Source: Prorocentrum cordatum
Lineage: Eukaryota > Sar > Dinophyceae > Prorocentrales > Prorocentraceae
Reading direction: 5' to 3'
NCBI GenBank assembly: GCA_963575745.1
Contig: CAUYUJ010003905.1
Location: 1 to 64,000 of the forward strand
Length of the DNA stretch: 64,000 nt
Shown here: positions 43,380-53,302 of the stretch, one piece after another
Layout of the letters: each line of letters opens with the position of its first letter
Position numbering within the stretch: position 1 is the stretch's first letter
The notes under the pieces: model-generated
Seen by the model: only the letters and a program-made list of their open reading frames with translations
Told to the model about the DNA's origin: nothing
The model's database searches: none
Translations under genes and position numbers: made by a program

Positions 43380-43903
43380 TTGCACACAGTGGACCTCAAC
43401 GGATGGATACCGCTGGACATCCAGGGGGACTCATTGCTAGTGATTAACTGGCTCTGTGGGAAATGGAAAGTATTAGCTCAGATATATCAGAAAAGGGTGG
43501 ATACTCTGATAAATAAGTTGGACGAGGCTGGCCGTGACTTCTTCTCTCATTCTTTTCGGGAGTGGAACCAGAGGGCTGACTTACTGACCCATCAGGCCCG
43601 TCAGGGCCACATGTACGCCGATTTCTTTTACCCCAGTGATTTCGAATCACAGTGTTTTACTCCTTGCCTTATCAGAGCTGGCTTTGATGGGGGTGTTTGT
43701 AGCCGCGGAAGTGCCGGATACAGATAGGTCTGCGTAACAAGTATATCTTCTCGCGGACCGACATCACTTTCAAGGATGTGTATCTTTCGGCTTGGTCTCT
43801 GCCACCAAGTGCCACGGTCACAGATACGGATTTATCAGCGGCGGAGCGCATATGTGATGTGCTCCCACAGGTTGTACAGACCTTCTTTGATCATTCGCAG
43901 TGA
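43380..43903 (+). pseudogene. LINE3 permuted RNase H, frameshifted
   Basis: GDSLLVINWLCGKWK (D codon 43428), SFREWNQRADLLTHQAR (D 43578) and FDGGVCSRGSA (D 43686) are in one frame. The last segment, from about 43712 to TGA 43901, is in another frame and holds TDTDLSAAERIC. Where LINE1 has AEL, this copy has TDL (D codon 43829), with a Glu four residues later. The rotated order is kept. Confidence 0.8.
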
Positions 43904-44172
43904 TAAGTCGCACATTGTCTCATCTCTTATGTCTTCTTGTATATTCTAACAGCTTCGCAGTTCATTTTTTCTTCAATTATCATTTGTGTGCTGTGCGATT
44001 GATTGTGTCATTGCTGGCTTTTGATTCTCTGTATTCCAACAGCTTCGCTGATGTGAAATAAGAGTTGACTGCTTGCGTGGCGTATAAGAGGCTCTGATTC
44101 GCCTGACACTTCGTTGGGCCTGGCCTCAGTGGCCAAGACGGTCCCAGCAAAGACGCAAAAGACGCAAAAGAC

Positions 44173-44201
44173 CAGGTTGACGGTTCACCGCCGGCGCCAG
44201 T
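44173..44201 (+). repeat. Half hairpin after LINE3
   Basis: AGGTTGACGGTTCACCGCC..GCGCCAGT, the family C type, directly after the LINE3 tail. Confidence 0.8.
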
Positions 44202-44620
44202 TGCTGGAGCGATCCACGCGCGCTTCGCAGCGCTTCACGCACGTGCAACGGCGTCGCTTTATGCGTGCATTGGGCGCCGCCCCGCACGCTTACGCGCGGG
44301 CTTGTCCCGGGTAGCTCCTTGTGAGCTGAGAAGGGTAGGAAACGTCAAAGAAGATTCCTGGATAGCGTCTGATAAGCTGAGAAGGGTTTCAGGAAAAAAT
44401 GGGCGTGGTGGCTGGTTGGGCCAGACGCCAATGCTGGCCGGTCAACGATTCCCGCCGCGAGTCGCTGGAATCTGCAGCGCGTCCCGGGGCGCTTCGCAGC
44501 ATGTCCAGCGCGCTTTGCAGTGCTTCAGGCATGCTTCGAAGCGTCCCTGGAAGCGGTTGAAGCGCGCGCCGCCGCGCTACTGGCACGCTTCGAAGCGTCG
44601 CTGGTAGCGTGTCAAGTACC
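44202..44620 (+). repeat. Family E-like GC-rich segment, partial
   Basis: Two E-type ends in the same direction (CCCGGGTAGCTCCTTG near 44307 and CCTGGATAGCGTCTG near 44357), each followed by GCTGAGAAGGGT. Then a core rich in GAAGCGCTTC-like words. No closing inverted end was found. Confidence 0.5.
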
Positions 44621-44935
44621 TCGCAGCGCTCTTCGGCATCGATGAGCTAGAGGAATTCCGGCGCGGGGTGAAGCTATTTCGCTCACCCGGCCCGGATGGG
44701 CAATGTGTTGACCTGGCGTCGGTTTTTCGAAGATTATGAGAGATGAACATTTGTTTTGGTCTAGATTTTTTTTTCTGCAGTCGATCATGACGCGTTCAAT
44801 GGTGCAATTTTCAGGCCTGTAGGTGCAGTATATCGATCCAAATATTAGGGGAAATCGAAGTCGTATAAACCCGAGAAATGTATTTTATCAGTTTTCAAGC
44901 TAACACTCCACAGCGCTTTCAGGACACTGATTCGG
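44621..44935 (+). repeat. Diverged family C copy
   Basis: The head ACCTCGCAGCGCTCTTCGG and the GCAGTCGATCATGACGCG variant interior. No terminal hairpin before the satellite begins. Confidence 0.6.
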
Positions 44936-45935
44936 TAAAGAAAACCATCACCATCTCTAATTATTTTTGCAGTGCACGACTAGTTTGTCGGACCCAGCTC
45001 AGGTAGCAGACCCAGTTCGGGCATCTGGATACTTGCAACTAGCGCTTCTGATGATCTTTCTTACGATTATGTGCCAAAGAACCCAGTGGCTCATGTGCAA
45101 CTCGAGAAATCTCAAGATAGTCACCGTCATTTCTCTAGATAGTAGCAGAGTGCGAAAAGTTTTTCGAACCCAGCTCTGGTAGCAGACCGAGTTCCGGCAT
45201 CTAGATACTTCAGACTAACGGCTCCAATGATTTACTTCCGATTGCTGTGCCAAACAACTCTGTAGCTGATCTGCAGCTCGAGTTCAGTCAAGAAAGCCAT
45301 CACCATTCTTAAAAAATGCAGAGCACGAGTAGTTTTTCCGGACCCAGCTCTGGTAGCAGACCGAGTTCGGGCGTCTACATACTTTAGACTAGCGCTGCTG
45401 ATGACTTCCTTCGGATTGCTCTGCCATGCAGCTCTGTAGCTCATCTGCAGCTCGAGTTCAATCACGAAACTCATCATCACCTCTAAGAGAATTAGTAGAG
45501 TAGGAACCGTTTTGCGGGCCCAGTACTGGTAGCAGACCGAGTTCGGACATCCAGTTACTTGAGACTAACGCGCCTGATGTTTCTAGATGGATTTGGTGTG
45601 CCTGCCAGCTCTCTAGCTCTTCTACAGCTCGAGTTCAGTTCAGGAAACCGACAGCATCTGTCAAGATGACACTCAACAGCCGATCCCGCCTGGATGCTCT
45701 TTGGCAGTAGTATGTACCCGATCGACCTGATATTAAGATGGCGAGCGGGAATCAGATCGAACATGGGGGAACATACTAGAGTTTGAACGAATGTTCAAAT
45801 GTCGAGAAATCGAATTTACACCGAGCTACAGTATGCAAAGCTTCCGCCGAGTTTTTTTGCCAACTAGCCCCCAGAGCGTCGGAATTACTCTTCTAGCTTC
45901 GCCGCTAACGCTCTTAGGGAAGCTCTACGAGTCAC
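44936..45935 (-). repeat. Inverted ~175-bp satellite and B head
   Basis: Reverse-complement monomers with GTAGCAGA words at 45003, 45179, 45353 and 45529 (spacing 176, 174, 176). Then an inverted B constant block (45660-45780) and head ending GGAAGCTCTACGAGTC at about 45935. A whole B-type element with diverged monomers in inverse orientation. Confidence 0.7.
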
Positions 45936-46506
45936 AATTCGTACTCTGCTAATTTTCTTGGATTCTCGATGTAACTCGAGCTGCAGATGAGCTACATAGT
46001 CGAAAGAAATTCATCAGACACGCTATCCAAAGTATCTAGATGCCCGCGCTCGGGTTGCTGCCGGCGCTAGGTCCGAACAAAATATTCCTGCTCTGCATTT
46101 TTGTAAAGAGATGGTGATGGTTTTCGACTGAACTCGAGCTTCAGATCAGCTACATAAGGAAATCATAAGAATCGCTAGTCCAAAGTATCTAGATGCTCGA
46201 ATTCGGTCTGCTGTCAGAGTTGGAACCAACAAACTATTTGTATTCTACTAATTATTCCAGAGATGACGATGCCTTCCTTGGTTCTTCCCTTCCTTCTCCT
46301 CCTTCTACTTCTCCTCCTCCTTCCTCCTTCTCTTCCTCGGCCTCCTCATCTCCTTCTTCCTCGCTCCTTCTTCTCCTCGAGTCCTCCTCCATGAGACCGC
46401 GCCCTCGCGCGCGCGGCATGCGAGATTGCCGCGCCCGCATTGCGCGAGGAAGCTCTACGAGTTCTCGGCGGTAACCAAGGTTGACGGCTTACCGCCGGCT
46501 CCCAGT
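45936..46506 (+). repeat. Diverged monomers, polypyrimidine tract and hairpin tail
   Basis: Two forward monomers, a ~125-nt C/T-rich tract (46265-46390), a GCGC-rich patch and terminal hairpin 46448-46506 (GGCTCCCAGT end). Confidence 0.7.
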
Positions 46507-46583
46507 TTGCAGCCGCGTCCGACGGTGTCAGGGCCGCCGCGTGTTGCACTGCTCGGCCATCTGGTTTTGGACGCCAGCAAGTT

Positions 46584-46993
46584 CCCGGATAGCTCTTTGA
46601 GAGTTTTAGGGTTTAGATTAGAAGCCGGAGGCTGCTGGTTACCGCCAGTAGCTCTTCCAGGGCGGTCCAGAATGCCCGCAGGAGGTTGCTTCAGGCCTCC
46701 AGCCTGTCCGGGAGCGTGGCTTTCTAGCGTTTCTCAATGCGCGTGGCTCCAGGGTGCGCGAAGCGCTTCCGCAGAGCTTCGCAAAGCGTAGTTTCCAAGA
46801 TCCCCGAAGCGTCGATTCCCAGCTTCCCGATGCGTCGCTTCGCAGGCACCAGCGCTCCACTGCTCGCTTGAATTCGCGGATGGCCCTTTGATTGGGCTAC
46901 ATTTTAGCGTTCCGATGGCCGCCCTTCGCTGCTGCCGGCGTCCGCCGCCGCCCGCCGCCGACAACTGCCGCCCGGCTGCCTCTGCTATCCGGG
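46584..46993 (+). mobile_element. Family E TIR element, copy 3
   Basis: Perfect ends CCCGGATAGC (46584-46593) and GCTATCCGGG (46984-46993). The near-identical words TTTTGGACGCCAGCAAG and TTTTGGACGCCAACGAG flank it outside, resembling a duplication. The interior has AGCGCTTCC-type repeats and no gene. Confidence 0.65.
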
Positions 46994-47040
46994 TTTTGGA
47001 CGCCAACGAGTGAACGCCAACAAGTAAGCCCACCGAACGA

Positions 47041-47657
47041 CTCGCAGAGCGTCCCTAAGAGCGTTAGCGGCGAAGCTGGAGAGTAATTCCCGCGCGCTGG
47101 GGGGCTAGTTGGCAAACTGATCTCGACGGATTTTTTTGGGGAAATATCTAAATTCATTTTCTCGGAATGTGATCATTCGTTAGAGCTCTACTATTCTTTC
47201 CCCCTTATTTGATCTTATTCCCGCTCGCCATCCTAATGTCAGGTCGATCGGGTAGATATTACTGCCAAAAAGCATCCAGGCGGGATCGGCTGTTGAGTGT
47301 CATCTTGACAGATGCTGTCGGTTTCCTGAACTGAACTCGAGCTGCAGATGAGCTACAGAGCTGACAGGCACACCTCATGCATCTAGAATTATCTTGGACA
47401 TGTTCCACGTATCTAGATTCCTGAACTTGATCTGCTACCAGAACTGGGCCCGAACAACTATTCGTGCCCTGCTAATTTTCTTGGAGAGGATGATGAGTTT
47501 ATTGAGGTAACTCGAGCTGCAGAAGAGCTACAGAGCTGTTTGGCAGCAATCGGAAGAGAATCATCAGGTGCGCTAGTCTACAGTATCTAGATGCCCGACT
47601 TTGGTCTGCTACCAGAGCTGGGTCCCAGAAGCTGTTTGTACTCTCTCTCTCTCTCCG

Positions 47658-47697
<40 letters not shown>

Positions 47698-48259
47698 GTT
47701 TCTTATAGAGATGGTGATGGTTGTCTTGACTGAACTCGCGTTAAATATGAGCTATTGAGCTGGTTGTCACAGCAGTCGAAATAACATCATTGGACGGGCT
47801 AGTTTCATATATCTAGATGCCCGACATTGGTCTGCTTTCAGAGTTGGAACCAACAAACTATTCGTACTCCCACTTTTCTCTCAGAGATGACAATGCCTTT
47901 CTTGATCCTCCCCCTTCTTCTCCTCCTTCTGATCCTCCTCCTCCTTCCTCCTCCCCTTGCTTAGCCTCCTCCATCTGCTTCCTCCTCACTCCTTCTCCTC
48001 CAGTCCTCCTCCATTTGACCGCGCTCTCGCGCGCGCGCGTAATGCGAGATTGCGCCAATATCGCACGAGGAAGCCCTACGAGTTCCCGGCGGCAACCAAG
48101 GTTGCCTTCGGGCGGCCTGGTGCCGTCGGGAACTCCTTGGTGCCCCCCCCCCGCCGCGCTCCCCCGCCCTCGGCCGCCCGTCTTTCTTCCTCCTCCCCGG
48201 GCCTCGGTACCCCTCGCGATAGCGGCCGCTGCTCGGACGAGTCCTACGACATCTCCGTC
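47041..48259 (+). repeat. Diverged B-type composite
   Basis: Head with a GCGTTAGCGGCGAAGC inner stem, constant block, ~175-bp monomers, CT microsatellite (47639-47694), a second polypyrimidine tract (47889-48015) and a decayed hairpin (48068-48112). Then GC-rich DNA to 48259. The tract-plus-hairpin end duplicates that at 46262-46506. Confidence 0.65.
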
Positions 48260-48428
48260 AGGAAGCTATACGAGTTCTGACATCGGCTTGCTCTTCCAGG
48301 TCAACAGGTGCTTGTGTGTGCTTGTGTGTTACGGTTGCTGGATCGGGCCGTTCTTACAGTACAGCTGCTGCCACATCTTGCGGAGACGTTTTCTGCTGTG
48401 ACTTGCCTCGTTGTTGTGCTGGTCCGCA

Positions 48429-49463
48429 ATGAGTATGAATCCTATGGCTTTTGTTTCCGGTTTTATGACTTCTGATTTTGATTCAGAGCGCATGGATTGC
48501 ATGGCATCTGATTTTGTCTCTTCACGTTTGTCTGTGCTCGAAGTATGCGTGAATGACTTGTATGCTCGTGTTGGGACCTTGACATGTGAGCAGATGGGGA
48601 GGCCCGTCACGAAAGCGTCGCCCTCGCAACGGCGTCGTTCACGTGCTAGACAGGTGAAGCACCGTCTCTGGTTGTGTTCCACGTCTTCGTCGTGTCAGGT
48701 GGGGGATTTCACTGGCTTCTGTCGCGCCGATGTCGTCGCCCCTCGTTGCTGTCGTAACCGCGGCCCTGCTGGTGCGGCTCCGTGGACAGGCGTGCGAGCT
48801 TCTTCGACACCAGGTGTGGGGCCTTCCTCCCCGATGTATGTTTCTCCTGCAACGACAGCGGGGTTTGCGACGATTTCCCATCATTTTCCGAATGTGCTTG
48901 AGAGTGATATTGCCGTGGTGGAGGATGCTCGAGTGGCTAGTGTTGATCCCGTCCCTGATGCCGTTCCCGATGTATCAGTTTCGGATGCGAGTGCCTCGGT
49001 CCAGCTGGCGGCAACGGGCGTTACGACGACTTCTCATCATTTTCCGAATGTGTCTGAGAGTGGTGTTGCTGTGGAGGTGGAGGATGCTCGAGTGACTTCT
49101 GTTGAGCCTGTACCTGACGGCGTGCCCGATGCTTTAGTGTCCGATGCGAGCGCCTCAGTCAATCTTGCGACAATGGGCGCTACGATGCCTTCACCGTCTT
49201 CTCCCAATGTGTATGAGAATGGTGCTGCCGTGGAGGCGGAAGGTGCTAGAGTGAGCGGTGCCGATCCCGCCCCTGATGCCGTTCCCGCTGTGCCCGCTTC
49301 GGATGCGAGTTGCTCTGTCCATCCTCCTGCTCTTGCGATTGACCCCCGAGCTATGCGTATCAAACGGTATTGTTTCCGACGAGAGGTGCCTGCTGCGGAG
49401 ACCCCGCCAGTGCTTGCATCCACGGCGGATCATGTGGTTCATTCTCTCCTGCCGCGGCCGTAG
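48429..49463 (+). CDS. LINE4 repeat-containing ORF
   Basis: First ATG at 48429 (frame open slightly upstream). About 344 residues, Ser/Ala/Val/Pro-rich, with three 52-residue (156-bp) tandem units centred on SHHFPNV, EDARV and SDASASV (starts 48870, 49026, 49182). A basic end (RIKRYCFRREVP) follows. I recognise no domain. It ends at TAG 49461, and the same frame stays open to 49754 (DFLGAWHQCPHEERD..). It may be the ORF1-equivalent of this element, but it has no visible similarity to LINE1 ORF1. Confidence 0.5.
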   Translation: MSMNPMAFVSGFMTSDFDSERMDCMASDFVSSRLSVLEVCVNDLYARVGTLTCEQMGRPVTKASPSQRRRSRARQVKHRLWLCSTSSSCQVGDFTGFCRADVVAPRCCRNRGPAGAAPWTGVRASSTPGVGPSSPMYVSPATTAGFATISHHFPNVLESDIAVVEDARVASVDPVPDAVPDVSVSDASASVQLAATGVTTTSHHFPNVSESGVAVEVEDARVTSVEPVPDGVPDALVSDASASVNLATMGATMPSPSSPNVYENGAAVEAEGARVSGADPAPDAVPAVPASDASCSVHPPALAIDPRAMRIKRYCFRREVPAAETPPVLASTADHVVHSLLPRP

Positions 49464-49754
49464 GTGGACTCGGGCGTGCTGCGTGCATACCTGGGCTTGT
49501 TTCCGAAAGAAAACGATGACGACTCGAGTGATGAGGAGTCCGTGAATGCACAGAGAATTTGGGTTGTTGACTTCTTAGGAGCTTGGCATCAGTGCCCCCA
49601 CGAGGAGCGGGATGCTTTCGTGCAAGCCTGGGCGAAACCCCTGGTGTATGGTCACTTCCCTGACATGTGCCAATGCCTACATTACATTTCCACAGAGGAG
49701 CGAATCGATACTGCCCATCGGCGTAAGGCCTCCGTACTCGTTCAAGCTCTCTAG
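49464..49754 (+). pseudogene. In-frame continuation after LINE4 TAG
   Basis: 96 codons, no ATG start, in the same frame as the preceding ORF. The acidic ENDDDSSDEESVN stretch is followed by a Trp/Cys/His-rich segment (WHQCPHEERD, CQCLHY). No family recognised. Either a readthrough extension or a decayed part of one longer ORF. Confidence 0.4.
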
Positions 49755-50224
49755 GATATCGTGGGGCCGGTGTGGCACTCCGCGTTGTAGCCTGACTTCG
49801 TGCCTTGTGGTCTGTGATGGACCCTGCGTGTACGGCGTCAGGTCGCACGGTGTTGCCCCACAGTTCCATGAGTGTGGCTACAGAGTGTGTCGACTGCTTC
49901 GATGGGAACGGAGAGAGCGAGGATCAAAGCCGGAAATCAACGCCACCATCTGCAGATCAAAGCCGGAAATCAACGCCACCTCGCTCCTCTCTCCCCCGTG
50001 CTGCTTTCGCCCCTGGGCTCGCTTTGTCTCTTTGGGCTCCCCCACTCTCCCGCTGGCTTTCCTTCGCTCCCCGCTTGCAGGGCTCATGAGAGACATTTTC
50101 CAGTGTTATCTTGCACAGGTATGTGTGCACTCGTAGGTTGATGTTAGTCTCATGCCATTGCCTGCCTGCTCACTGGCGCGACGTCGGTGGTGCTGGTTTC
50201 GGGGCAGTGTGGGCAACCCCAGTT

Positions 50225-50545
50225 ACATTATCAACAATGAATGCTTCGAGCGTTCTCGGAGTGAGTGGCTTCTTTGATGGAGGCCGTTCCTCTGAAGGTT
50301 GCGGCGGCGGCTCGGTTCTCGATCTGTGCATTTTTCCAACGCTTCCTTTTCATCTTAGTCATCTGGATGGCTCCGCTTCTCCGAACGGTTTCTGGTGGTG
50401 CAGTGTTGCCTCAGAAGCCTTTCGTTTTCCACCCTCGTGTGCAGTGGCCCAGGCTGAACTTCTTGCTGCAAAGCACCTCCTGACAGGTGTGGCGGCGGTC
50501 CTTCAGGCGCTTGGCCTGTTTCGCCCCATCTGCGTTTGGCTGTGA
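50225..50545 (+). pseudogene. LINE4 C-terminal half of permuted RNase H
   Basis: GVSGFFDGGRSSEG (D codon 50276) and AQAELLAAKHLLTG (E codon 50456), ending at TGA 50543. The GDS and REx-Nxx-AD half is absent, apparently removed by the internal deletion. The spacing of FDGG to AEL matches LINE1 and LINE2, confirming that this half comes last in the protein. Confidence 0.7.
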
Positions 50546-50594
50546 CTCGAGCGGGCCTGAACTCAGGCCTGTGGCTCTGCGCAAAGCAAAAAAC

Positions 50595-51170
50595 CAAGGT
50601 TGACGGTCTACCGCTGGCTCCCAGTCTGGGCGGACAATTTGATAACCCAGGGTCGGTTTTCGGAACATTGTGAGAGATTTCAACATTCATTCTGGGAGCC
50701 CATTCATCACCTGCAGTCGATCATGGCGCATTCAATGGTCCAATTCTCAGGGCTGAAGGTGTCTTGACTCGTAGAGCTTCCCTAAGTGCGAAGCGACGAA
50801 GCTAGATATTAATTCCGGAGCGCCAGGGGGCTAGTTGGCAAACAAAATCTCGATGGAAGTTTGTCTCTTTCTGATTTATTCAAATTGATTTTCCCGAAAT
50901 GGCTCGTAGAGCTTCCCTTTGTGCGTTAGCGGCGAAGCTAGAGAGTAATTCTGGCGCGCTTGGGGGCTAGTTGGCAAAATAATATCGACCGGCTTTTTGC
51001 ATTATTTTGCTCAGTTTAAACTTGATATCTCGGAATGTGAACATTCGTTAGAGCTCTAATATTGTTTCCCTCATCTTCGATCTTATTTCGGCTCGCCATT
51101 TCAATCTCAGGTCGATCGGGTTCATATTACTGCCAAAAAGCACTCTGGCGAGATCGTCTGTTTAGTGTCA
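50595..51170 (+). repeat. Half hairpin, C fragment and two B heads
   Basis: Common half-hairpin to 50625, a C fragment to about 50766, then two successive B heads (ACTCGTAGAGC near 50767; GCTCGTAGAGC near 50903) and the constant block. Confidence 0.65.
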
Positions 51171-51890
51171 TCTTGACAGGTCCTGTCGGTTTTTGAACTT
51201 AGCTCGAGGTGTAGATGAGCTACAGAGCTTGCAGGCACATCTACTATATCTAGCGTCATCAGGTGCGTTGGTCTCTAGTCTCTAGATGTCTGAACTGAGT
51301 CTGCTCCCAGAGCTGGGTCCGAAAACCTATTCGTACTCTGTTATTTTTTTCAGAGATGCTGATGAGTTTCTCGATGTAACTCGAGCTGCAGATGTGCTAC
51401 AGGGCTGTTAGTCACAGGAATCGACAGATGATCATTAGAAGCGCTCGTCTCAAGTATCTAGCTGCTCGAACTCGGTCTCCTACCATCGCTGGGTCTGAAA
51501 AACTATTCCTACTCTTGTATTTTTTTTGAGATGGCGATGGGTTTCTTGATGAAATCGAGCTGCAGATAAGCTTCAGAGCTTTTTGTTGGCATAGCCATTG
51601 TAACAACATCAGAAGGAGCGCTCTTCTGAAGTCTCTAGATGCCGGAACTCGGTCTGCTACCAGAGCTGGGTCCGAACAACTGTTCGTGCTCTGCAAATAT
51701 TCTAGAGATGATGAGGAGTTCCTTCACTTAACTCGAGCTGCAGATGAGTAACAGGGCTGTTCGGCACAGCAACCGGAAGGAAATCATCAGAAGCGCGAGT
51801 CTCGAGCATCTTAGATGCCCGAACTCGGTCAGTTCTGTCTACGCCCTTTGGGCTGCCTGCTATCCTGGTTCGGTATTCCCCAAGAGGCAC
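51171..51890 (+). repeat. ~175-bp satellite monomers, diverged
   Basis: Four monomers with ACTCGAGCTGCAGATGAG and TCTAGATGCCCGAACTCGG words, of the same subfamily as 44936-46200. Confidence 0.7.
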
Positions 51891-53151
51891 GGTGAAGCTA
51901 GTCGGCCGATCCGACCAGGACGAATTTTGAGTTTACCAAGACTGGTTTATTATAAATCTTTACGCTTTTTTAGAACAGTCTATGTTATAACTCGAAATCT
52001 TTGACCTGAACAGCAGATCATGTTGCGTTTGCTGGTAAATTTACAGGGCTGCAGTACCGTCGGTTGACTTGGGGGAACCGACTTCAAGAACATCAGAGGT
52101 TTCAGAACATTAGGTTTTCTCATTTTTAATTAGAGATGCAGGCCAGTTGCCGAGCTCTTAGGGATCGATCTATCCAGCAGCATCCATAGTTGCCGCCCAG
52201 GGCATCGAGGAGCCGAATATCGGTCTGCTACTATGCTTGGAACACATTGCTCTCTGGAACTTCCGCTTCGCAGACGCTTGTCTCCCGATGCCATTTTTTA
52301 TCATGCAGTTTTTTTGAATGCGCGTTTGGCTTTCGGGCCTTGGTTCATATTTTCAGCAAGAGTTCCCAGTCGCATCAATCGGTCCAGCAGCATCGAGAGC
52401 AATGGTCTGGAGCATCGAGGTGCCTGATATCGGTCTGCTACTCGAGCTATGACCGAACAACTACCCGTGCTCTGTATTTTTTGGCACACATCCGGATTGC
52501 AGTTGATCTGGGGATTTGCAGAGCCGCAGAGCCATACGCACGGGTCGAGTCAGCAGCTTCGAGAGCGTTGGTCTGGAGCATCGAGATGCGTGCGCTCGGT
52601 CTCCTATCCGGGTAATGATCGGAGAACTATTTGTAGACCGCCGTATTTTTGGGTCCGCGTTGGGCTTGCGGACTTAGTCTCAATCTTTCGAGCAGCTGCA
52701 GAGCTTCCAGTCACAGCAGTCGGTTCAGCATCATCGAGAGCATTGGTGCAGAGCCTGAAGAGGCCTGAGATCGACTGCTACCCAGCTATGACCACTTGGT
52801 CATACGATTCGCTTCAGCAGCATCTAGAGCACTGGTGTAGAACCATGAGAGACCTGGTCTTCGTCGCCTAGCCGAGCTAGGCCGACAAGCTATTTCCACT
52901 CTGCAACATCGTGCCTCATAGCTGCTCTTGAGCAGTTGATCACGCTGCGTTCGCTCGGAAGGTTTCCAGGGCTGGAGCTCCCATGCGTAATTCTTCAACT
53001 CAAGAAGTCGCGAGACAGCCAGACGCGGGCGCAAAACCAGCTACTGTCAGAAATATTGAACATATTAATTGCGTGGGGCAGATTTTGAATATGTGCGTTA
53101 GATGCAGCTGCAAGAGAGCAAGGGGTCCCTGGGATGACGCGTCGACTTCCA
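51891..53151 (+). repeat. C-like segment and third satellite subfamily
   Basis: A C-like interior (51890-52140), then monomers marked by ATGACCGAACAACT, CAGCAGCATCGAGAGC and GCATCGAGAGGCCTG. A C-like tail follows from 52900. No gene recognised. Confidence 0.6.
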
Positions 53152-53302
53152 GAGTTCTACGAGGGTAAATTGGTAGGTAATTGGGTTGACGGTTTACCGC
53201 TGGCGCCCGAATTTAGCAGGTCGTTGGACTGCTCCTTGCTCCGACCTTGCCCCGACCTGAGGTCGTTAAACTGCTCTGACATGGGCGGGTCGTTGAACTG
53301 TT
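53152..53302 (+). repeat. Decayed hairpin and spacer
   Basis: GGTAATTGGGTTGACGG..CGCTGGCGCCCGAAT at 53170-53212 is a decayed terminal hairpin. The remainder has two copies of a GGTCGTTGAACTG-like word. Confidence 0.55.

Larger units (their letters stand above)
42522..44172 (+). mobile_element. LINE3: strongly 5'-truncated LINE
   Basis: Starts one base after a family C ..CCAGT, inside the region downstream of reverse transcriptase. Runs to a 3' UTR, a GGCC-rich stem-loop near 44115-44135 and a tail GACGCAAAAGACGCAAAAGACC. The common half-hairpin follows. LINE1-like residues early on (SARRAFWGQASFFRSTAIP) confirm homology. Confidence 0.85.
48278..50594 (+). mobile_element. LINE4: internally deleted LINE derivative
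   Basis: Begins after a GGAAGCTATACGAGTTC tail arm (48260-48277). It has an N-terminal open frame with a 52-residue repeat and a C-terminal half RNase H, but no endonuclease or reverse transcriptase. It ends with stem GGCCTGA-AC-TCAGGCC (50554-50569), tail GCAAAGCAAAAAACC and the common half-hairpin. Likely dependent on another LINE. Confidence 0.7.
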
